Assembly (NCBI GenBank): GCA_016712525.1
Contig: JADJQX010000001.1
Coordinates: 1,798,001-1,862,000, forward strand
DNA length: 64,000 nucleotides
Direction of reading: 5' to 3'
From: Myxococcales bacterium
GTDB lineage: Bacteria > Myxococcota_A > Polyangia > Polyangiales > Polyangiaceae
Both the position numbers and the translations under genes were made by a program. How positions within the stretch are numbered: position 1 is the stretch's first letter; each line of letters begins with the position of its first letter. This document shows positions 14,505-25,283 of this stretch, in pieces. The notes below the pieces were generated by a model, which saw nothing but the letters and a program-made list of their open reading frames with translations, ran no database searches and was not told where the DNA came from.

Positions 14505-15221
14505 ATGACCGGCGTCGACCTCGACGACCTCGACCAGGACGCCCTCGACCGATTCGTGATCGAGCGGGCCCCGGAGCTCGTCGCTGCCCTGGGGCGAGAC
14601 GACGCCGCGATTCGCCTCGGGCTCCTCGCCAAGGTGGCTCCGAGGCTCGCACCGACGCAGGTCGGGCTCTACGTGTTCGGCAAAGTGCCGCAGTACGTCG
14701 CGCCCGAGTGGGGAGTCGCGTGTGTCTCGTTCGACGGGCGCACGCTCGCGGACCCCATCGCAAGTCGGGTCGACGCCGAAGGGCCGCTCGCGGTGCTCGT
14801 GTCGAAGGCGCTCACGTTCGTCGACGAGGCGCAGCGTGGCTCGTCGGCGCGGTACTCCCCCGCCGTCGTCCGCGAGGTCGTGGTGAACGCCCTCGTCCAT
14901 CGTGATCTCCGGAGGCCGAGCCGTGTCTCGGTGAGGGTGTTCGCCGACAGGCTCGAGGTGCACAGCCCCGGGGGGCCGCCCGAAGGCTACGCCGACCTCG
15001 ACGACCTCGCGCGCGAAGGGGGCGTCTCTGCCCCGAGAAATCCACTGCTCGCGTCCGTGGCGAGGCGGCTCGGCCTCGGAGAGCAGCTCGGTCGAGGGCT
15101 CGTGCGGATCGTGACCGAGGGTTCGGCGGGGCTCGACGAGCGCGTCGAGATTCGTGTCTCGCCGAAAGACGTCCTCGTGTGCCTCCCCCCGGCGATCGCC
15201 AAAGGCCGCCCGCTCAGTTGA
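14505..15221 (+). CDS. AlbA_2/HATPase-type ATP-binding protein
   Basis: The 238-residue product resembles the C-terminal parts of AlbA_2 (Schlafen-like) transcriptional regulators annotated as RecG-like. A central region (VGLYVFGKVPQYVAPEWGVA) is followed by a HATPase_c_4-like core with VVNALVHRDL, then HSPGGPPEG and RNPLLASVARRLG. The front of the AlbA_2 domain is short compared with full-length relatives. The ATG at 14505 with GGAG six bases upstream is preferred over the in-frame ATG at 14481. It is probably a DNA-associated regulator; its target is unknown. Confidence 0.75.
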   Translation: MTGVDLDDLDQDALDRFVIERAPELVAALGRDDAAIRLGLLAKVAPRLAPTQVGLYVFGKVPQYVAPEWGVACVSFDGRTLADPIASRVDAEGPLAVLVSKALTFVDEAQRGSSARYSPAVVREVVVNALVHRDLRRPSRVSVRVFADRLEVHSPGGPPEGYADLDDLAREGGVSAPRNPLLASVARRLGLGEQLGRGLVRIVTEGSAGLDERVEIRVSPKDVLVCLPPAIAKGRPLS

Positions 15222-15312
15222 CCGCGCCGAGCGCTCGGACTTCCCTCGTCGACGCGCGCGCGGCGTCGAGCGCGGCTATGGTCGCCCGTGCCTCGATGTG
15301 AGACACTGAGGC

Positions 15313-15507
15313 ATGGCTACGAGTGGACGGCCGTCGCAGGCGAAACGGCAAAAAGAGATCGAACGCACGCAGCGCGCGAAACAGAAGGCCCAAGACCGCG
15401 AGCAGCGCAAGGTCGACAAGAAGAACCGCGCTCCATCCGAGGGTGGTGAGGACCCGGACATCGCGGGGATCGTGCCTGGGCCTCAACCCGTCGCCGACGA
15501 CGACTGA
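15313..15507 (+). CDS. small charged protein
   Basis: This 64-residue protein has a strongly basic, Gln/Lys/Arg-rich helix (residues 8-44, SQAKRQKEIERTQRAKQKAQ onward) and an acidic tail ending ADDD. A TGAGG sits before the ATG, and a good terminator follows at 15541. The pattern is that of small conserved myxobacterial proteins, perhaps nucleic-acid binding. No domain is recognised. Confidence 0.7.
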   Translation: MATSGRPSQAKRQKEIERTQRAKQKAQDREQRKVDKKNRAPSEGGEDPDIAGIVPGPQPVADDD

Positions 15508-15540
15508 GCCCTCGATCGCTGCGGCACCGACCGACGCATG

Positions 15541-15570
15541 AGGCCCGACGAGCGCTCGTTCGTCGGGCCT
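15541..15570 (+). terminator. terminator hairpin
   Basis: AGGCCCGACGA and TCGTCGGGCCT form a perfect 11-bp stem with an 8-nt loop, placed 34 nt after the small gene and before the convergent gene at 15602. It could serve both directions. Confidence 0.65.
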
Positions 15571-15601
15571 TCGCTCGGTCTCGGCACCGCATCTCCGCGG
15601 G

Positions 15602-16303
15602 TCAGTCGACGACGCCGGTGACGTAGCTCTCGTGCATGGTGATGCCCTTCGTCGGGAGGTTCAGCCCCGAAACCGTGCACAAATAGTCTTTGAAGTTGTA
15701 CTTTACAATGGAGCCCGCGAAGGGCTCCCGGCCGAGCGAGGCGTGGTCCCCCTCGTTCGTCGCGGGCTCGCCGAGGTCGTCGCGGAGCGTGCGTGTCACG
15801 GCCGAGAGCTCGCTCGCCGCGCGGCCCTCGGGAAGGTGCCACCGCCAGGTCGAGAGGCTGATCAGCGTCTTGTCCTTCACGCGGAACGAGAGCTCGAGCT
15901 CGTCGAGGTCGGCGGTAGACGCCGAGGCAGGGAGCGCCGATGCGGGCACACGAGCACACGAGTAGGTCGTGTTCTCCCGCGAGGCATTGCACGAGATGCC
16001 GTGCCGTTTCGCCCACGCCTCGACGTCCGCGAACGTCGTTTTGTCGAGCTCGAAGCCGAGCGCGTGACGTTTCGGAGCGAGCGCCGTGCCACGCGTCGCC
16101 ACGATGGCCCGCTTCTGGCTCTCCTCGACCCCTTCGGGGGGAGCGTTGGCGGCGGGGCAGCCGCCGACCTTCATGAGGAGCGGCTTACCGACGCTCGTGT
16201 GCAGAAGGCCCATGCCCGCTACGGCGAGCAGACACGTGCCACCGAGCCCTACGAGAGCTCTCTTCACTTTTGCCGAGACGTTCGCCCGTTCGTTCGTGCT
16301 CAT
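15602..16303 (-). CDS. membrane-anchored protein, unknown function
   Basis: The 233-residue product has a basic N-terminus and one hydrophobic segment (residues about 15-36, ALVGLGGTCLLAVAGMGLLH), so it is probably anchored with the rest outside. The soluble part has four or five Cys and a segment FADVEAWAKRHGISC. No family is recognised. The gene lies downstream of the globin-like lipoprotein on the same strand, 30 bp away, and the two may form an operon. Confidence 0.75.
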   Translation of the reverse strand: MSTNERANVSAKVKRALVGLGGTCLLAVAGMGLLHTSVGKPLLMKVGGCPAANAPPEGVEESQKRAIVATRGTALAPKRHALGFELDKTTFADVEAWAKRHGISCNASRENTTYSCARVPASALPASASTADLDELELSFRVKDKTLISLSTWRWHLPEGRAASELSAVTRTLRDDLGEPATNEGDHASLGREPFAGSIVKYNFKDYLCTVSGLNLPTKGITMHESYVTGVVD

Positions 16304-16333
16304 CGCGCGCTCCTCGTCCTCACTTCGTGGAAA

Positions 16334-16963
16334 TCAGCCCCCGCCGCCCGCGTCGGTCGGGGGTTTGAAGTCTCCCGCGGGGGCTTGCGGGTCGACGACT
16401 TGACCCTTCATGCCGATGAGGACCGTCGCGACGGTCTGGATGTCCGCCGGGGCTACCTTGGCGGCGGTGAGCACGCCACCGGCGATCTCGATGAACTTGT
16501 CGAACGTCGCACCGGGGATGTGCAGGCGCTCGTGCGTGGCCTTCATGTCGCCGCGGCACGCGTATCCGCTCGGGAGCGTAAGGGGGTATTTCTCGGGGCC
16601 GCCCGCCGCCGCGGCGAGCTGCTGGGAGAGGCACTCTTCGATGTCGGCGGGAGTAGGCTTCTCCCCCTTGAGCTGAAAGAAGAAGTACGACTTGATGTTG
16701 TCGTTCTTCAGCTCTTCGACGACGATGGCTTTGACCGCGCCGCGAATGCCGTCGATCTTGCCGAGCCGATCGTAGAGCGTGCTCGCGGGGCCCGAGTCGG
16801 TCGGGGTCGTCCCGGTCGTGGTCCCGGTCGCCGTGGTGGTTCCCGTGGGCGCCGTTCCCGCGTCGGTCGTCGTCGCCGGGTCGTCGCTGCAGCCGGCGAC
16901 GATCGCGCCTGCCGAGACGAGTGTTCCGAGCGCGACCGCCAAAATACCTTGTTTTCTGTGCAT
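16334..16963 (-). CDS. lipoprotein with truncated-hemoglobin-like domain
   Basis: The 209-residue product has a signal ending VAGC, a Thr/Gly-rich linker (about residues 30-60) and then a domain that opens LYDRLGKIDGIRGAVKAIV, the hallmark of group 1 truncated hemoglobins. The proximal-His region is present as DMKATHERLHI, where family members have a conserved MKxAH motif. It is therefore probably a heme protein tethered to the membrane surface, unusual for a family that is normally cytoplasmic. AGGAGGAA precedes the ATG at 16963. Heme binding and ligand are inferred from family resemblance. Confidence 0.78.
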   Translation of the reverse strand: MHRKQGILAVALGTLVSAGAIVAGCSDDPATTTDAGTAPTGTTTATGTTTGTTPTDSGPASTLYDRLGKIDGIRGAVKAIVVEELKNDNIKSYFFFQLKGEKPTPADIEECLSQQLAAAAGGPEKYPLTLPSGYACRGDMKATHERLHIPGATFDKFIEIAGGVLTAAKVAPADIQTVATVLIGMKGQVVDPQAPAGDFKPPTDAGGGG

Positions 16964-17120
16964 AAGTTCCTCCTGAGAGCCGTGTCGAGGAGGGCTACGC
17001 GCCGACCGGCGGGCCGGATCGCCGCACCTCGCGCTTTTTCGGGAACGAGCTGGTCGAGCCGGGAATTTCGGCGCGCGTGCGTGCGTCGTTCGGGGTCGGG
17101 CCGACCGGGCTGCTACCTTC

Positions 17121-17732
17121 ATGGCCATGGGTAATCCTTCTCTCTCTCCCGTGCTCCCGTTCTGGCTGGGTCCCCTCGACGCCGATGGGCTCGCTGCCGC
17201 CGACAAGGTGGAGCGCTGGTTCGCCAAGTCGGACGAGCTCGACACGCTCGTTCGATCGACGTTCTCGGACGTTCACGCCGAGCTGCTCCGCGAGGGCCCG
17301 TCGTTCGTGCCTGACGGCTCCCGCGAGGCGCTCGCGGCGATCGTCGTGCTCGATCAATTCTCTCGCAACATGTTCCGCGGCACGCCCGCGATGTTCGCCA
17401 CGGACCCGCTGGCCGAGGGCCTGGCGCGTCGCCTCGTCGACACGGGCGCCCACGAGGAGCTCGCGACGCACGAGCGTGTCTTCGTCTACATGCCCTTCAT
17501 GCACGCCGAGCGCCTCGAGGCGCAAGAGGCGTGTGTTCGGCTCATGTCGGCCTTGGTCGAGGGCACTACGGGCCGCGCACGTGCGGCGGTCGCCTCGAAC
17601 GTCCGCTTCGCCGAAGCCCACCGCGACATCGTCGCTCGGTTCGGCCGCTTCCCCCACCGCAACGCCATCCTCGGGCGCGTGTCGTCGGCCGAAGAGGTCG
17701 CGTTCCTCACCGAGCCTGGGTCCTCGTTCTGA
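17121..17732 (+). CDS. DUF924 family protein
   Basis: The 203-residue product matches the DUF924 family: a start of the type FWLGPLDADGLAAADKVERW, the central LAAIVVLDQFSRNMFRGTPAMFA, and the C-terminal FAEAHRDIVARFGRFPHRNAIL. Family members are all-helical with a TPR-like fold and no established reaction. An in-frame ATG at 17127 is an alternative start. It is divergent from the globin gene. Confidence 0.9.
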   Translation: MAMGNPSLSPVLPFWLGPLDADGLAAADKVERWFAKSDELDTLVRSTFSDVHAELLREGPSFVPDGSREALAAIVVLDQFSRNMFRGTPAMFATDPLAEGLARRLVDTGAHEELATHERVFVYMPFMHAERLEAQEACVRLMSALVEGTTGRARAAVASNVRFAEAHRDIVARFGRFPHRNAILGRVSSAEEVAFLTEPGSSF

Positions 17733-17737
17733 CGTGT

Positions 17738-17810
17738 GTAAGTGGCCGTATATGTTGAGAAATGAGGGAACGTGGCGAGGCGCTGTAACGCCGCGGCCTC
17801 GGGCGACCCG
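17738..17810 (+). promoter_or_regulatory. candidate ECF-type promoter with upstream element
   Basis: TGTAACG (17784-17790) followed after 13 nt by CGAC resembles the TGTAAC/CGTC-type promoters read by ECF sigma factors, here upstream of an ECF sigma gene. GTAAGTGGCCG (17738-17748) lies about 45 nt before it, and the same pair occurs at 22985/23029. Confidence 0.45.
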
Positions 17811-17839
17811 AGAGGGCAACCACGCCCGAAGGAGGCACC

Positions 17840-18412
17840 TTGCTCGCTGAACGCACACCATCCGAGGCTCTCCCTCACGCCCCGCCCGGCTTCCTCGGCT
17901 GGGTGAGCAAACTCGTCCGCACGCACCGCGCCACCCTGCTGGGCAACGCGCGTCGCCGTGGGCTCTCGGCCGACGACGCGCTCGACGCCGTGCAGGACGC
18001 CTTCCTCGTCTTCTTGCGGCTCCCCGAGGCTCGCGCCATGGGCGAAGATCCGACCTCGGCGCTCAAGATGCTCACGGTGCTCCTCCGGCACGGCACGATG
18101 AACCGCCGCCGCAAGACCCAACGGCGTGCTCGTGGCGACGCCGAGCTCGCCGCGGTGACCCAAGGCACGGACGAGAGCACCGACGAGCTCCTCGTGCGCG
18201 TCGAGGAGCTCGCGCGGGTGCGTGGCTGCATCTTGCGCATGGCCGAGCTGCAGCGTCGTGTCGTCGAGCTCTCGCTCGTCGAAGGGCTGTCTCACGACGG
18301 CGTCGGCGCGAGCCTCGGTATCTCGGAGGGGTACGCCCGTGTGCTCCTTCACCGCGCCCGCGCGCACGTGCGGGGCTGTACGTTCGACTACGAAGAATCG
18401 GAGGCCACCTGA
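17840..18412 (+). CDS. ECF-type RNA polymerase sigma factor
   Basis: The 190-residue product has the region 2 pattern RRRGLSADDALDAVQDAFLVFLR and a C-terminal region 4 helix-turn-helix (VVELSLVEGLSHDGVGASLG, then RVLLHRARAHVR). The start is TTG at 17840, with GGAGG at ideal spacing. Its stop overlaps the leader of the next gene by a couple of bases, so the sigma factor and the nitronate monooxygenase-like enzyme are probably cotranscribed. No anti-sigma gene is adjacent. The TGTAACG box upstream suggests autoregulation. Confidence 0.88.
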   Translation: MLAERTPSEALPHAPPGFLGWVSKLVRTHRATLLGNARRRGLSADDALDAVQDAFLVFLRLPEARAMGEDPTSALKMLTVLLRHGTMNRRRKTQRRARGDAELAAVTQGTDESTDELLVRVEELARVRGCILRMAELQRRVVELSLVEGLSHDGVGASLGISEGYARVLLHRARAHVRGCTFDYEESEAT

Positions 18413-18413
18413 C

Positions 18414-19517
18414 ATGTGGACGAGCTCGCGACTCTCACGCGCCCTCGGGATTTCGTATCCCATCGTGCAAGGCCCTTTCGGCGGCGGAAACTCGAGCCCG
18501 GAGCTCGCGGCGGCCGTGTCGAACGCCGGCGCGCTCGGCTCCCTCGGGGCGGTAGGCCTCGAGCCCGACGCGATCCGCGCCACGATCGACGCCATTCGGT
18601 CGCGCACGCCTCGGCCTTTCAATATCAACCTTTGGGTGCCCATCCCCGGCGAGGACGACGTTCGCCCCACCGCCGAAGCGCGGGAGCGGGCTCTTGGGCA
18701 CGTTCGAGAGCGCTACCGAGCGCTCGGAATGGACGACCCCGCTCCGCGCGAGGACGTGCCCTTCGTCGAGCAGGTCGAGGCGCTGCTCGATGCGCGCCCT
18801 CCTGTCTTCAGCTTCGTCATGGGCATTCCCGACAAGGCCATTTTGCGTGAGGCCCAGCGGCGAGGGATCGTGACGATCGGGACGGCGACGACGGTCGACG
18901 AGGCGGTGCGCATCGAGGAGGCCGGGGCCACCGCGGTCGTGGCCTCGGGGAGCGACGCCGGCGGGCATCGTGGCTCGTTCTTGTGCCCGGTCGAAGCTTC
19001 GCTCGTGGGGACCATGTCCCTCGTTCCCCAGATGGCGCGCGCCGTGGGGATTCCGGTGGTCGCGGCAGGGGGTATCGCCGATGGGCGGGGCATCGCCGCC
19101 GCGCTCGCCCTCGGGGCCGACGCCGTCCAAGTGGGGACGGCCTTCCTCGTGACACCCGAGTCGGGTGCGCCGCCCGCGCACAAGGCGCTGCTCGGCACCG
19201 CGGAGTCTCGGTTCACGCGTCTCACGCGCGCCATCACGGGGCGCTACGCGCGCGGGATCGACAACGGGCTCATGCGGAGCCTCGAAGCGGCGTTGGGGGA
19301 CGTGCTCCCGTATCCTGCGCAACACTTCCTCACGAGCGCGTTACGCCGTGCCGCGGGCGCCCAAGGGATTGCGGACAGCGTGGCGCTCTGGGCAGGGCAG
19401 AATGCCGCGTCGGCGCGCGCGATGCCTGCCGCCGAGGTCGTGGCCACCCTCGTCCGCGAGACCGACGAGGCCCTCGCGAGCGAGAGGCTCAGGCCGCGAG
19501 ACGTTCACGGCGCGTGA
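18414..19517 (+). CDS. nitronate monooxygenase-family flavoprotein
   Basis: The 367-residue product is a TIM-barrel FMN enzyme of the nitronate monooxygenase/2-nitropropane dioxygenase family. Visible signatures are PIVQGPFGGGNSSPELAAAV at the N-terminus, the phosphate-binding ASGSDAGGHRG, and VVAAGGIADGRGIAAALALG. Family members oxidise propionate-3-nitronate or related nitronates; some relatives (FabK) reduce enoyl-ACP. The GGAGG eight bases upstream and the 2-nt spacing to the sigma gene stop support an operon. Confidence 0.9.
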   Translation: MWTSSRLSRALGISYPIVQGPFGGGNSSPELAAAVSNAGALGSLGAVGLEPDAIRATIDAIRSRTPRPFNINLWVPIPGEDDVRPTAEARERALGHVRERYRALGMDDPAPREDVPFVEQVEALLDARPPVFSFVMGIPDKAILREAQRRGIVTIGTATTVDEAVRIEEAGATAVVASGSDAGGHRGSFLCPVEASLVGTMSLVPQMARAVGIPVVAAGGIADGRGIAAALALGADAVQVGTAFLVTPESGAPPAHKALLGTAESRFTRLTRAITGRYARGIDNGLMRSLEAALGDVLPYPAQHFLTSALRRAAGAQGIADSVALWAGQNAASARAMPAAEVVATLVRETDEALASERLRPRDVHGA

Positions 19518-19663
19518 CGTCCACCAGGTAGGCCCGCACGCGTCGTGGGCCACGCAACCCTTGCACCTCGGCGGCGAACGGTTCGTCGTCCGCCGAGATG
19601 GCCCGCGCGCGCCCGGGAAAATCCGCGGCCCAACGGTGGCACATGACGTGCCTCGTGGTGGGC

Positions 19664-21106
19664 ATGCGCCGCCGTTCGTTCGTTCGCTCCGTGGTCCTCA
19701 CCTCCGTGGTTGCGATGGTAGCCGCCGCCTCGTGCTCGGGGGACGACGCCCCGTACGCCGTCGACGGAGGGGAGCTCGACGCGCAGGTGGGAGCCGATGC
19801 GGGCATCCTCGACGCGACCGTGCCCGACGTCTCCCTCGACGCGCCGCGCGACACGAGCGCGCCCCGGGACGCGACGGACGATGGGCCGAGCGACGCCACG
19901 ATCGACGCGGAAGCGGGGCTCGACGCGAGCCTGGAAGGTGGGGCCGATGCGTCCGCCGATGCCTCCGACGCGTCGCTCGACGCCGCCGACGCGGCTCCCG
20001 AAATCGACATTTACGATCCGGCGCTCGTGCCTCAGTTCGAGCTCACGCTCGACGCGGCGGCGCTCGCGATCCTGTCCAATCCGAGCACCGTCGAGGCCGA
20101 TCGCAAGGCCTGGGCGCACGGCACTCTCCGGTACGGGGGAGAGGTGTATCCCGATATCGGTGTACGTCGCAAAGGCTCCTCCACGTTCCGCGCGCTCCCC
20201 CAGAAGGCCGCGTTCAAGCTCCGCTTCGACAAGTACGGCGGGCCGAAATTTCACGGGCTTCGTGAGATCACGTTGAACAACGCGATGAGCGACGGGACCT
20301 TCCTCGTCGAGCGCCTCGCGTACCATGTCTTCCGCGGCCTCGGGCTGCCCGCGCCGCGGTGCAACTCGGCTACGCTGCTCATCAACGGGGCCGACTATGG
20401 CGTCTACGTGAACGTGGAGGCGCCCGACAAGGTGCTCATGGCCCGCCTCTTCGGCGCGAACGCCCAGTCGCTCTACGAGGTGGCCTACGGGAGCAGCTGG
20501 ATGGGCGGGGAAGACGCGGGCTTCGAAGAGGAAGTGGGAGACGGCACCAAGGCCGACCTCCAGCCGCTCTTCGCCGACGTGCGCGCGGCCCAGCCCGCGA
20601 CGCTCTTGAACGACGTCTCGGCGCACCTCGAGACGGGCCGCTTCGTCACGTTCGCCGCGGCCGAGGCCGTGACGGGACACATCGACGGCTACGGATTCGG
20701 CATTTGGGGGTCGCACAACTACTTCATGGCCTCGGAGAAGAATGGCAAATTCACGCTCTTGCCCTGGTCGCTCGACCTGACGTTCTCGAACAACAACGGC
20801 GTCGTCGACGTCACCCAGCCGAAGCCCGCGAACCCGAGCGGCGCCGGGACGACGTTGCTCCAGCGCTGCAAGACGAGCCCGACCTGCTGGCCGGCCTACG
20901 TCGCCGAGGTCCGCCGCGCGACGACGGCCTACGAGGGAATGGGGCTCCTCGGGCTCGCTCAGGCGTGGCACGCCCAGATCGACGCGCGAGTCCTCGTCGA
21001 CACGAAGAAGGAGCTCACGAACGCGGCCTACGCGGGCGAGACCACGAAGCTCATGACCTGGATCACGAACCGCCCTAGCGTCGTGCGTACACAGCTCGGA
21101 CCTTGA
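19664..21106 (+). CDS. CotH-like kinase lipoprotein
   Basis: The product (480 residues from ATG 19664) begins MRRRSFVRSVVLTS and has a lipobox around AAASC. An Asp/Ala-rich linker runs to about residue 120. The rest resembles spore-coat CotH protein kinases: GVRRKGSSTFRALPQKAAFK matches the GxRxRGxS...KxxFxxxF start, NNAMSDGTFLVERLAY is the helix motif, and PWSLDLTFSNN matches the metal-binding Asp motif. In Bacillus CotH phosphorylates coat proteins; here it would act on exported proteins. In-frame ATGs at 19598 and 19643 are alternative starts. Confidence 0.82.
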   Translation: MRRRSFVRSVVLTSVVAMVAAASCSGDDAPYAVDGGELDAQVGADAGILDATVPDVSLDAPRDTSAPRDATDDGPSDATIDAEAGLDASLEGGADASADASDASLDAADAAPEIDIYDPALVPQFELTLDAAALAILSNPSTVEADRKAWAHGTLRYGGEVYPDIGVRRKGSSTFRALPQKAAFKLRFDKYGGPKFHGLREITLNNAMSDGTFLVERLAYHVFRGLGLPAPRCNSATLLINGADYGVYVNVEAPDKVLMARLFGANAQSLYEVAYGSSWMGGEDAGFEEEVGDGTKADLQPLFADVRAAQPATLLNDVSAHLETGRFVTFAAAEAVTGHIDGYGFGIWGSHNYFMASEKNGKFTLLPWSLDLTFSNNNGVVDVTQPKPANPSGAGTTLLQRCKTSPTCWPAYVAEVRRATTAYEGMGLLGLAQAWHAQIDARVLVDTKKELTNAAYAGETTKLMTWITNRPSVVRTQLGP

Positions 21107-21139
21107 GCGCGGCGCGCGTTCGGCGCGGGTCGGCCTCGA

Positions 21140-22876
<1,737 letters not shown>

Positions 22877-22984
22877 GGCGCCGTACGTTACGCGGAAGGT
22901 CCGGGGCCTGCACAGGGAGCCGCTCGGCCGCCGGCGCACGGTCGAGGTCTCTCGGTGGTCCCGGGGCGCGAGCGTACGGATCTT

Positions 22985-23060
22985 GTAAGTGTCCGAAAGG
23001 AATGGCGAATGTGAAAATCGTAGGGGCCCTGTAACGTTTCGCCGTCGCCCGTCGTGTCTC
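22985..23060 (+). promoter_or_regulatory. candidate ECF-type promoter with upstream element
   Basis: CTGTAACG (23029-23036) is followed by a CGTC box 13 nt later, and GTAAGTGTCCG (22985-22995) lies 44 nt before it. The arrangement matches that at 17738-17810. It precedes the flavoprotein-ECF sigma pair. Confidence 0.45.
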
Positions 23061-23095
23061 GTTCGCTCGGTCGTCGGGCGAAAGGTGCGGACATC

Positions 23096-24352
23096 ATGAA
23101 GGTCGTCGTCGTCGGTGGGGGGCTCGGTGGGTTGGTCGCGGCGGTGTTGCTCGCGGAGGGCGGAGCTCGGGTGACGGTGCTCGAGCGGGCGGAGGTCGTC
23201 GGGGGTCGCGCGAGGACCACGTCGCGTGACGGCTTCGCGACGAACCTCGGTCCGCACGCCGTCTACCGTGGGGGGCACGCCGAGCGCGTCCTTCGAAGCC
23301 TCGGCGCATTCGCCGACGGGAGGCCGCCCCTCGTGCGTGGGTATGCGCTCTACGAGCAACGTCTCCATACGCTGCCGGCAGGGGCGATCTCGGTGCTCAC
23401 GACCGGGCTCTTCGATCTCCGGGATCGGGTGCTCGCGGCCAAGGTGCTCGGCGGCGTCTCGAGGCTGCGCGCCGAGCCGAACGAGAGCTTCGGTGCGTGG
23501 CTCACGCGCTCGATCGCGAGACCTCGCGTCGCGCAGGTCCTCGCGATGTTCGCGCGTATCGCCACGTACGTGCACCCCGTGGAGGTGCTCTCCGCGAACG
23601 ACACGCTGGAGCAGCTCGCCCTCTCGATCCGCGCAGGTGTCCGCTACGTGCACGGCGGATGGGGCGTGATCGTCTCGCAGCTCGTACGTCGCGCGGCCAC
23701 GCTCGGCGTCGACGTGGTGACCGGGATCGGGGCAGCTCGCGTCGGGCTCGTTTCCGGGCGGGTGAGCGCCGTCGTACGGACCGACGGGCGTGAGATCCCG
23801 TGCGACGCCGCGGTGCTTGCCGTGTCTCCTCGCGCGGCCTCCGAGCTCCTCCCCGAGAGCCGTTCGCTCGAGCGGGCGGCTCGCCTCGCCGAGCCCGTGG
23901 AGATGGCGTGCCTCGACGTCGCCACGGGGCCGCTCGTGCGCCCGGCGACCACCGTCTTCGGAGTCGACGAGCCGCTCTACGCTTCGGTGCACTCGGCGTC
24001 GGCGAGGCTCGCACCGGAGGGCGGAAACGTCGTTCACCTCGCTCGTGCGCTCGCGCCCGGAGAGCGCGCCACGCGTGACGAGCTCGAGGCGCTGCTCGAG
24101 CGTTTTCAGCCGGGCATCGTAGTGCATCATGCACGCTTTTTGCCTCGCATGACGGTGGCGTTCGCGCGCCCGGACGCGGCGCTCTCCGGGCTCTCGGGCA
24201 GGATCGGGGGCACCGAAACACCGAACCTCGCGCTCGTGGGCGATTGGGTCGGGCCTCGAGGAATGCTGCTCGACGCCGTGCTCGCGAGCGCCGAAGATGC
24301 GGCGCGATGCTTGCTCGAGGGTCGGAGAGCGCGATGGAAGGCGAGCGCGTGA
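23096..24352 (+). CDS. FAD-dependent oxidoreductase (amine oxidase/phytoene desaturase type)
   Basis: The 418-residue product begins with the dinucleotide-binding motif VVGGGLGGLVAAVLLAEGGA and the ERAEVVGGRART segment of amine oxidase, protoporphyrinogen oxidase and phytoene desaturase relatives. The C-terminus has the FAD-binding LVGDWVGPRGMLLDAVLASA. The substrate is not predictable. The ECF sigma gene begins inside its last codons, a 19-bp overlap, so the two are translationally linked, as often seen for ECF41-like sigma factors beside oxidoreductases. Confidence 0.87.
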   Translation: MKVVVVGGGLGGLVAAVLLAEGGARVTVLERAEVVGGRARTTSRDGFATNLGPHAVYRGGHAERVLRSLGAFADGRPPLVRGYALYEQRLHTLPAGAISVLTTGLFDLRDRVLAAKVLGGVSRLRAEPNESFGAWLTRSIARPRVAQVLAMFARIATYVHPVEVLSANDTLEQLALSIRAGVRYVHGGWGVIVSQLVRRAATLGVDVVTGIGAARVGLVSGRVSAVVRTDGREIPCDAAVLAVSPRAASELLPESRSLERAARLAEPVEMACLDVATGPLVRPATTVFGVDEPLYASVHSASARLAPEGGNVVHLARALAPGERATRDELEALLERFQPGIVVHHARFLPRMTVAFARPDAALSGLSGRIGGTETPNLALVGDWVGPRGMLLDAVLASAEDAARCLLEGRRARWKASA

Positions 24353-25278
24353 GCCTCTCGTCGGAGGCGGTCGCGCGGTACCAAAAGCGCATCTTCGGGC
24401 TCGCGTACCGCATGACGGGTACGGTCTCCGACGCCGAGGACGTGGTCCACGACACGTGGGTCCGTTTCATGAGCCACCCTCCCGCGCGCGGAGGTGAGCT
24501 CGACGACGTGGGCCCGTGGCTCGTCACGGTGGCCACGAACGTCGCGCGCGACAGGCTCCGGAGGCGCCGACGCGAGCGCTACCTCGGCCCGTGGCTCCCT
24601 TCTCCCGTCGACACGTCGAGGCTCGACGTCGAGCCCGTGTCCCCCGATGGAAGCGGCGAGGCGCGCTACACGCTGCTCGAGAGCGTGAGCTATGCCTTCC
24701 TCGTCGCGCTCGAGGTGCTCACGCCTACGCAGCGGGCGGTGCTCCTTCTGCGTGATGTGCTCGATCAGCCCGAGCGCGCGGTCTCCGAGGCCCTCGGCCT
24801 CTCGCGCGAGGCCGTGGCCGTACACCTGCATCGCGCGCGAAAGAAGATGGTGCGGCACGATCGAGCGCGCCAAGGAGCGAGCCCCGAGGCCTCGCGCGGC
24901 GCGGTGATCGCGTTCGTGTCGGCCCTCGCGCGGGGAGACCTCGAGGAGGTGAAGTCGCTCCTCGCCGAGGACGTGGTCAGCCTGTCGGACGGCGGGGGCG
25001 AGGTGTCGGCGTCGGTGGTCCCGCTCGTCGGACGGGACCGTGTGGCTCAGGCGTGGGTGTCGATCACACGGTTCGCGCCCGCGGTGGACGCGGCCGAGCT
25101 GCGCGAGCTGTCGGCTACGTCCTTCTTCGTGGCCTCACGGAGCGTGGTCGAGCGTGAGGCGCGGCTCGTGGCGCTCACGTGCCGCGTCGACTCGGAAGGG
25201 AAAATTGCGGCGATCTACGCGGTGCTCGCGCCGAAGAAGCTCGTGGGCGTCGTCGACTCGTCCCGGATCGGCCCTTAG
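24334..25278 (+). CDS. ECF sigma factor with SnoaL-like C-terminal domain
   Basis: The 314-residue product has region 2 (YQKRIFGLAYRMTGTVSDAE), region 4 (QRAVLLLRDVLDQPERAVSE, then SREAVAVHLHRARKKM) and a C-terminal NTF2/SnoaL-like domain (GAVIAFVSALARGDLEEVKS onward). This is the SigJ/ECF41 arrangement, where the extra domain replaces a separate anti-sigma factor. The ATG at 24334 has GGAG upstream. It overlaps the flavoprotein gene. Confidence 0.9.
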   Translation: MEGERVSLSSEAVARYQKRIFGLAYRMTGTVSDAEDVVHDTWVRFMSHPPARGGELDDVGPWLVTVATNVARDRLRRRRRERYLGPWLPSPVDTSRLDVEPVSPDGSGEARYTLLESVSYAFLVALEVLTPTQRAVLLLRDVLDQPERAVSEALGLSREAVAVHLHRARKKMVRHDRARQGASPEASRGAVIAFVSALARGDLEEVKSLLAEDVVSLSDGGGEVSASVVPLVGRDRVAQAWVSITRFAPAVDAAELRELSATSFFVASRSVVEREARLVALTCRVDSEGKIAAIYAVLAPKKLVGVVDSSRIGP

Positions 25279-25283
25279 AGCCG

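Noticed and set aside
22888..24130. Upstream extension of the M14 carboxypeptidase frame to 24130
   Set aside because: The extension is antisense to the well-supported flavoprotein gene and has shadow composition; ATG 22876 is the credible start.
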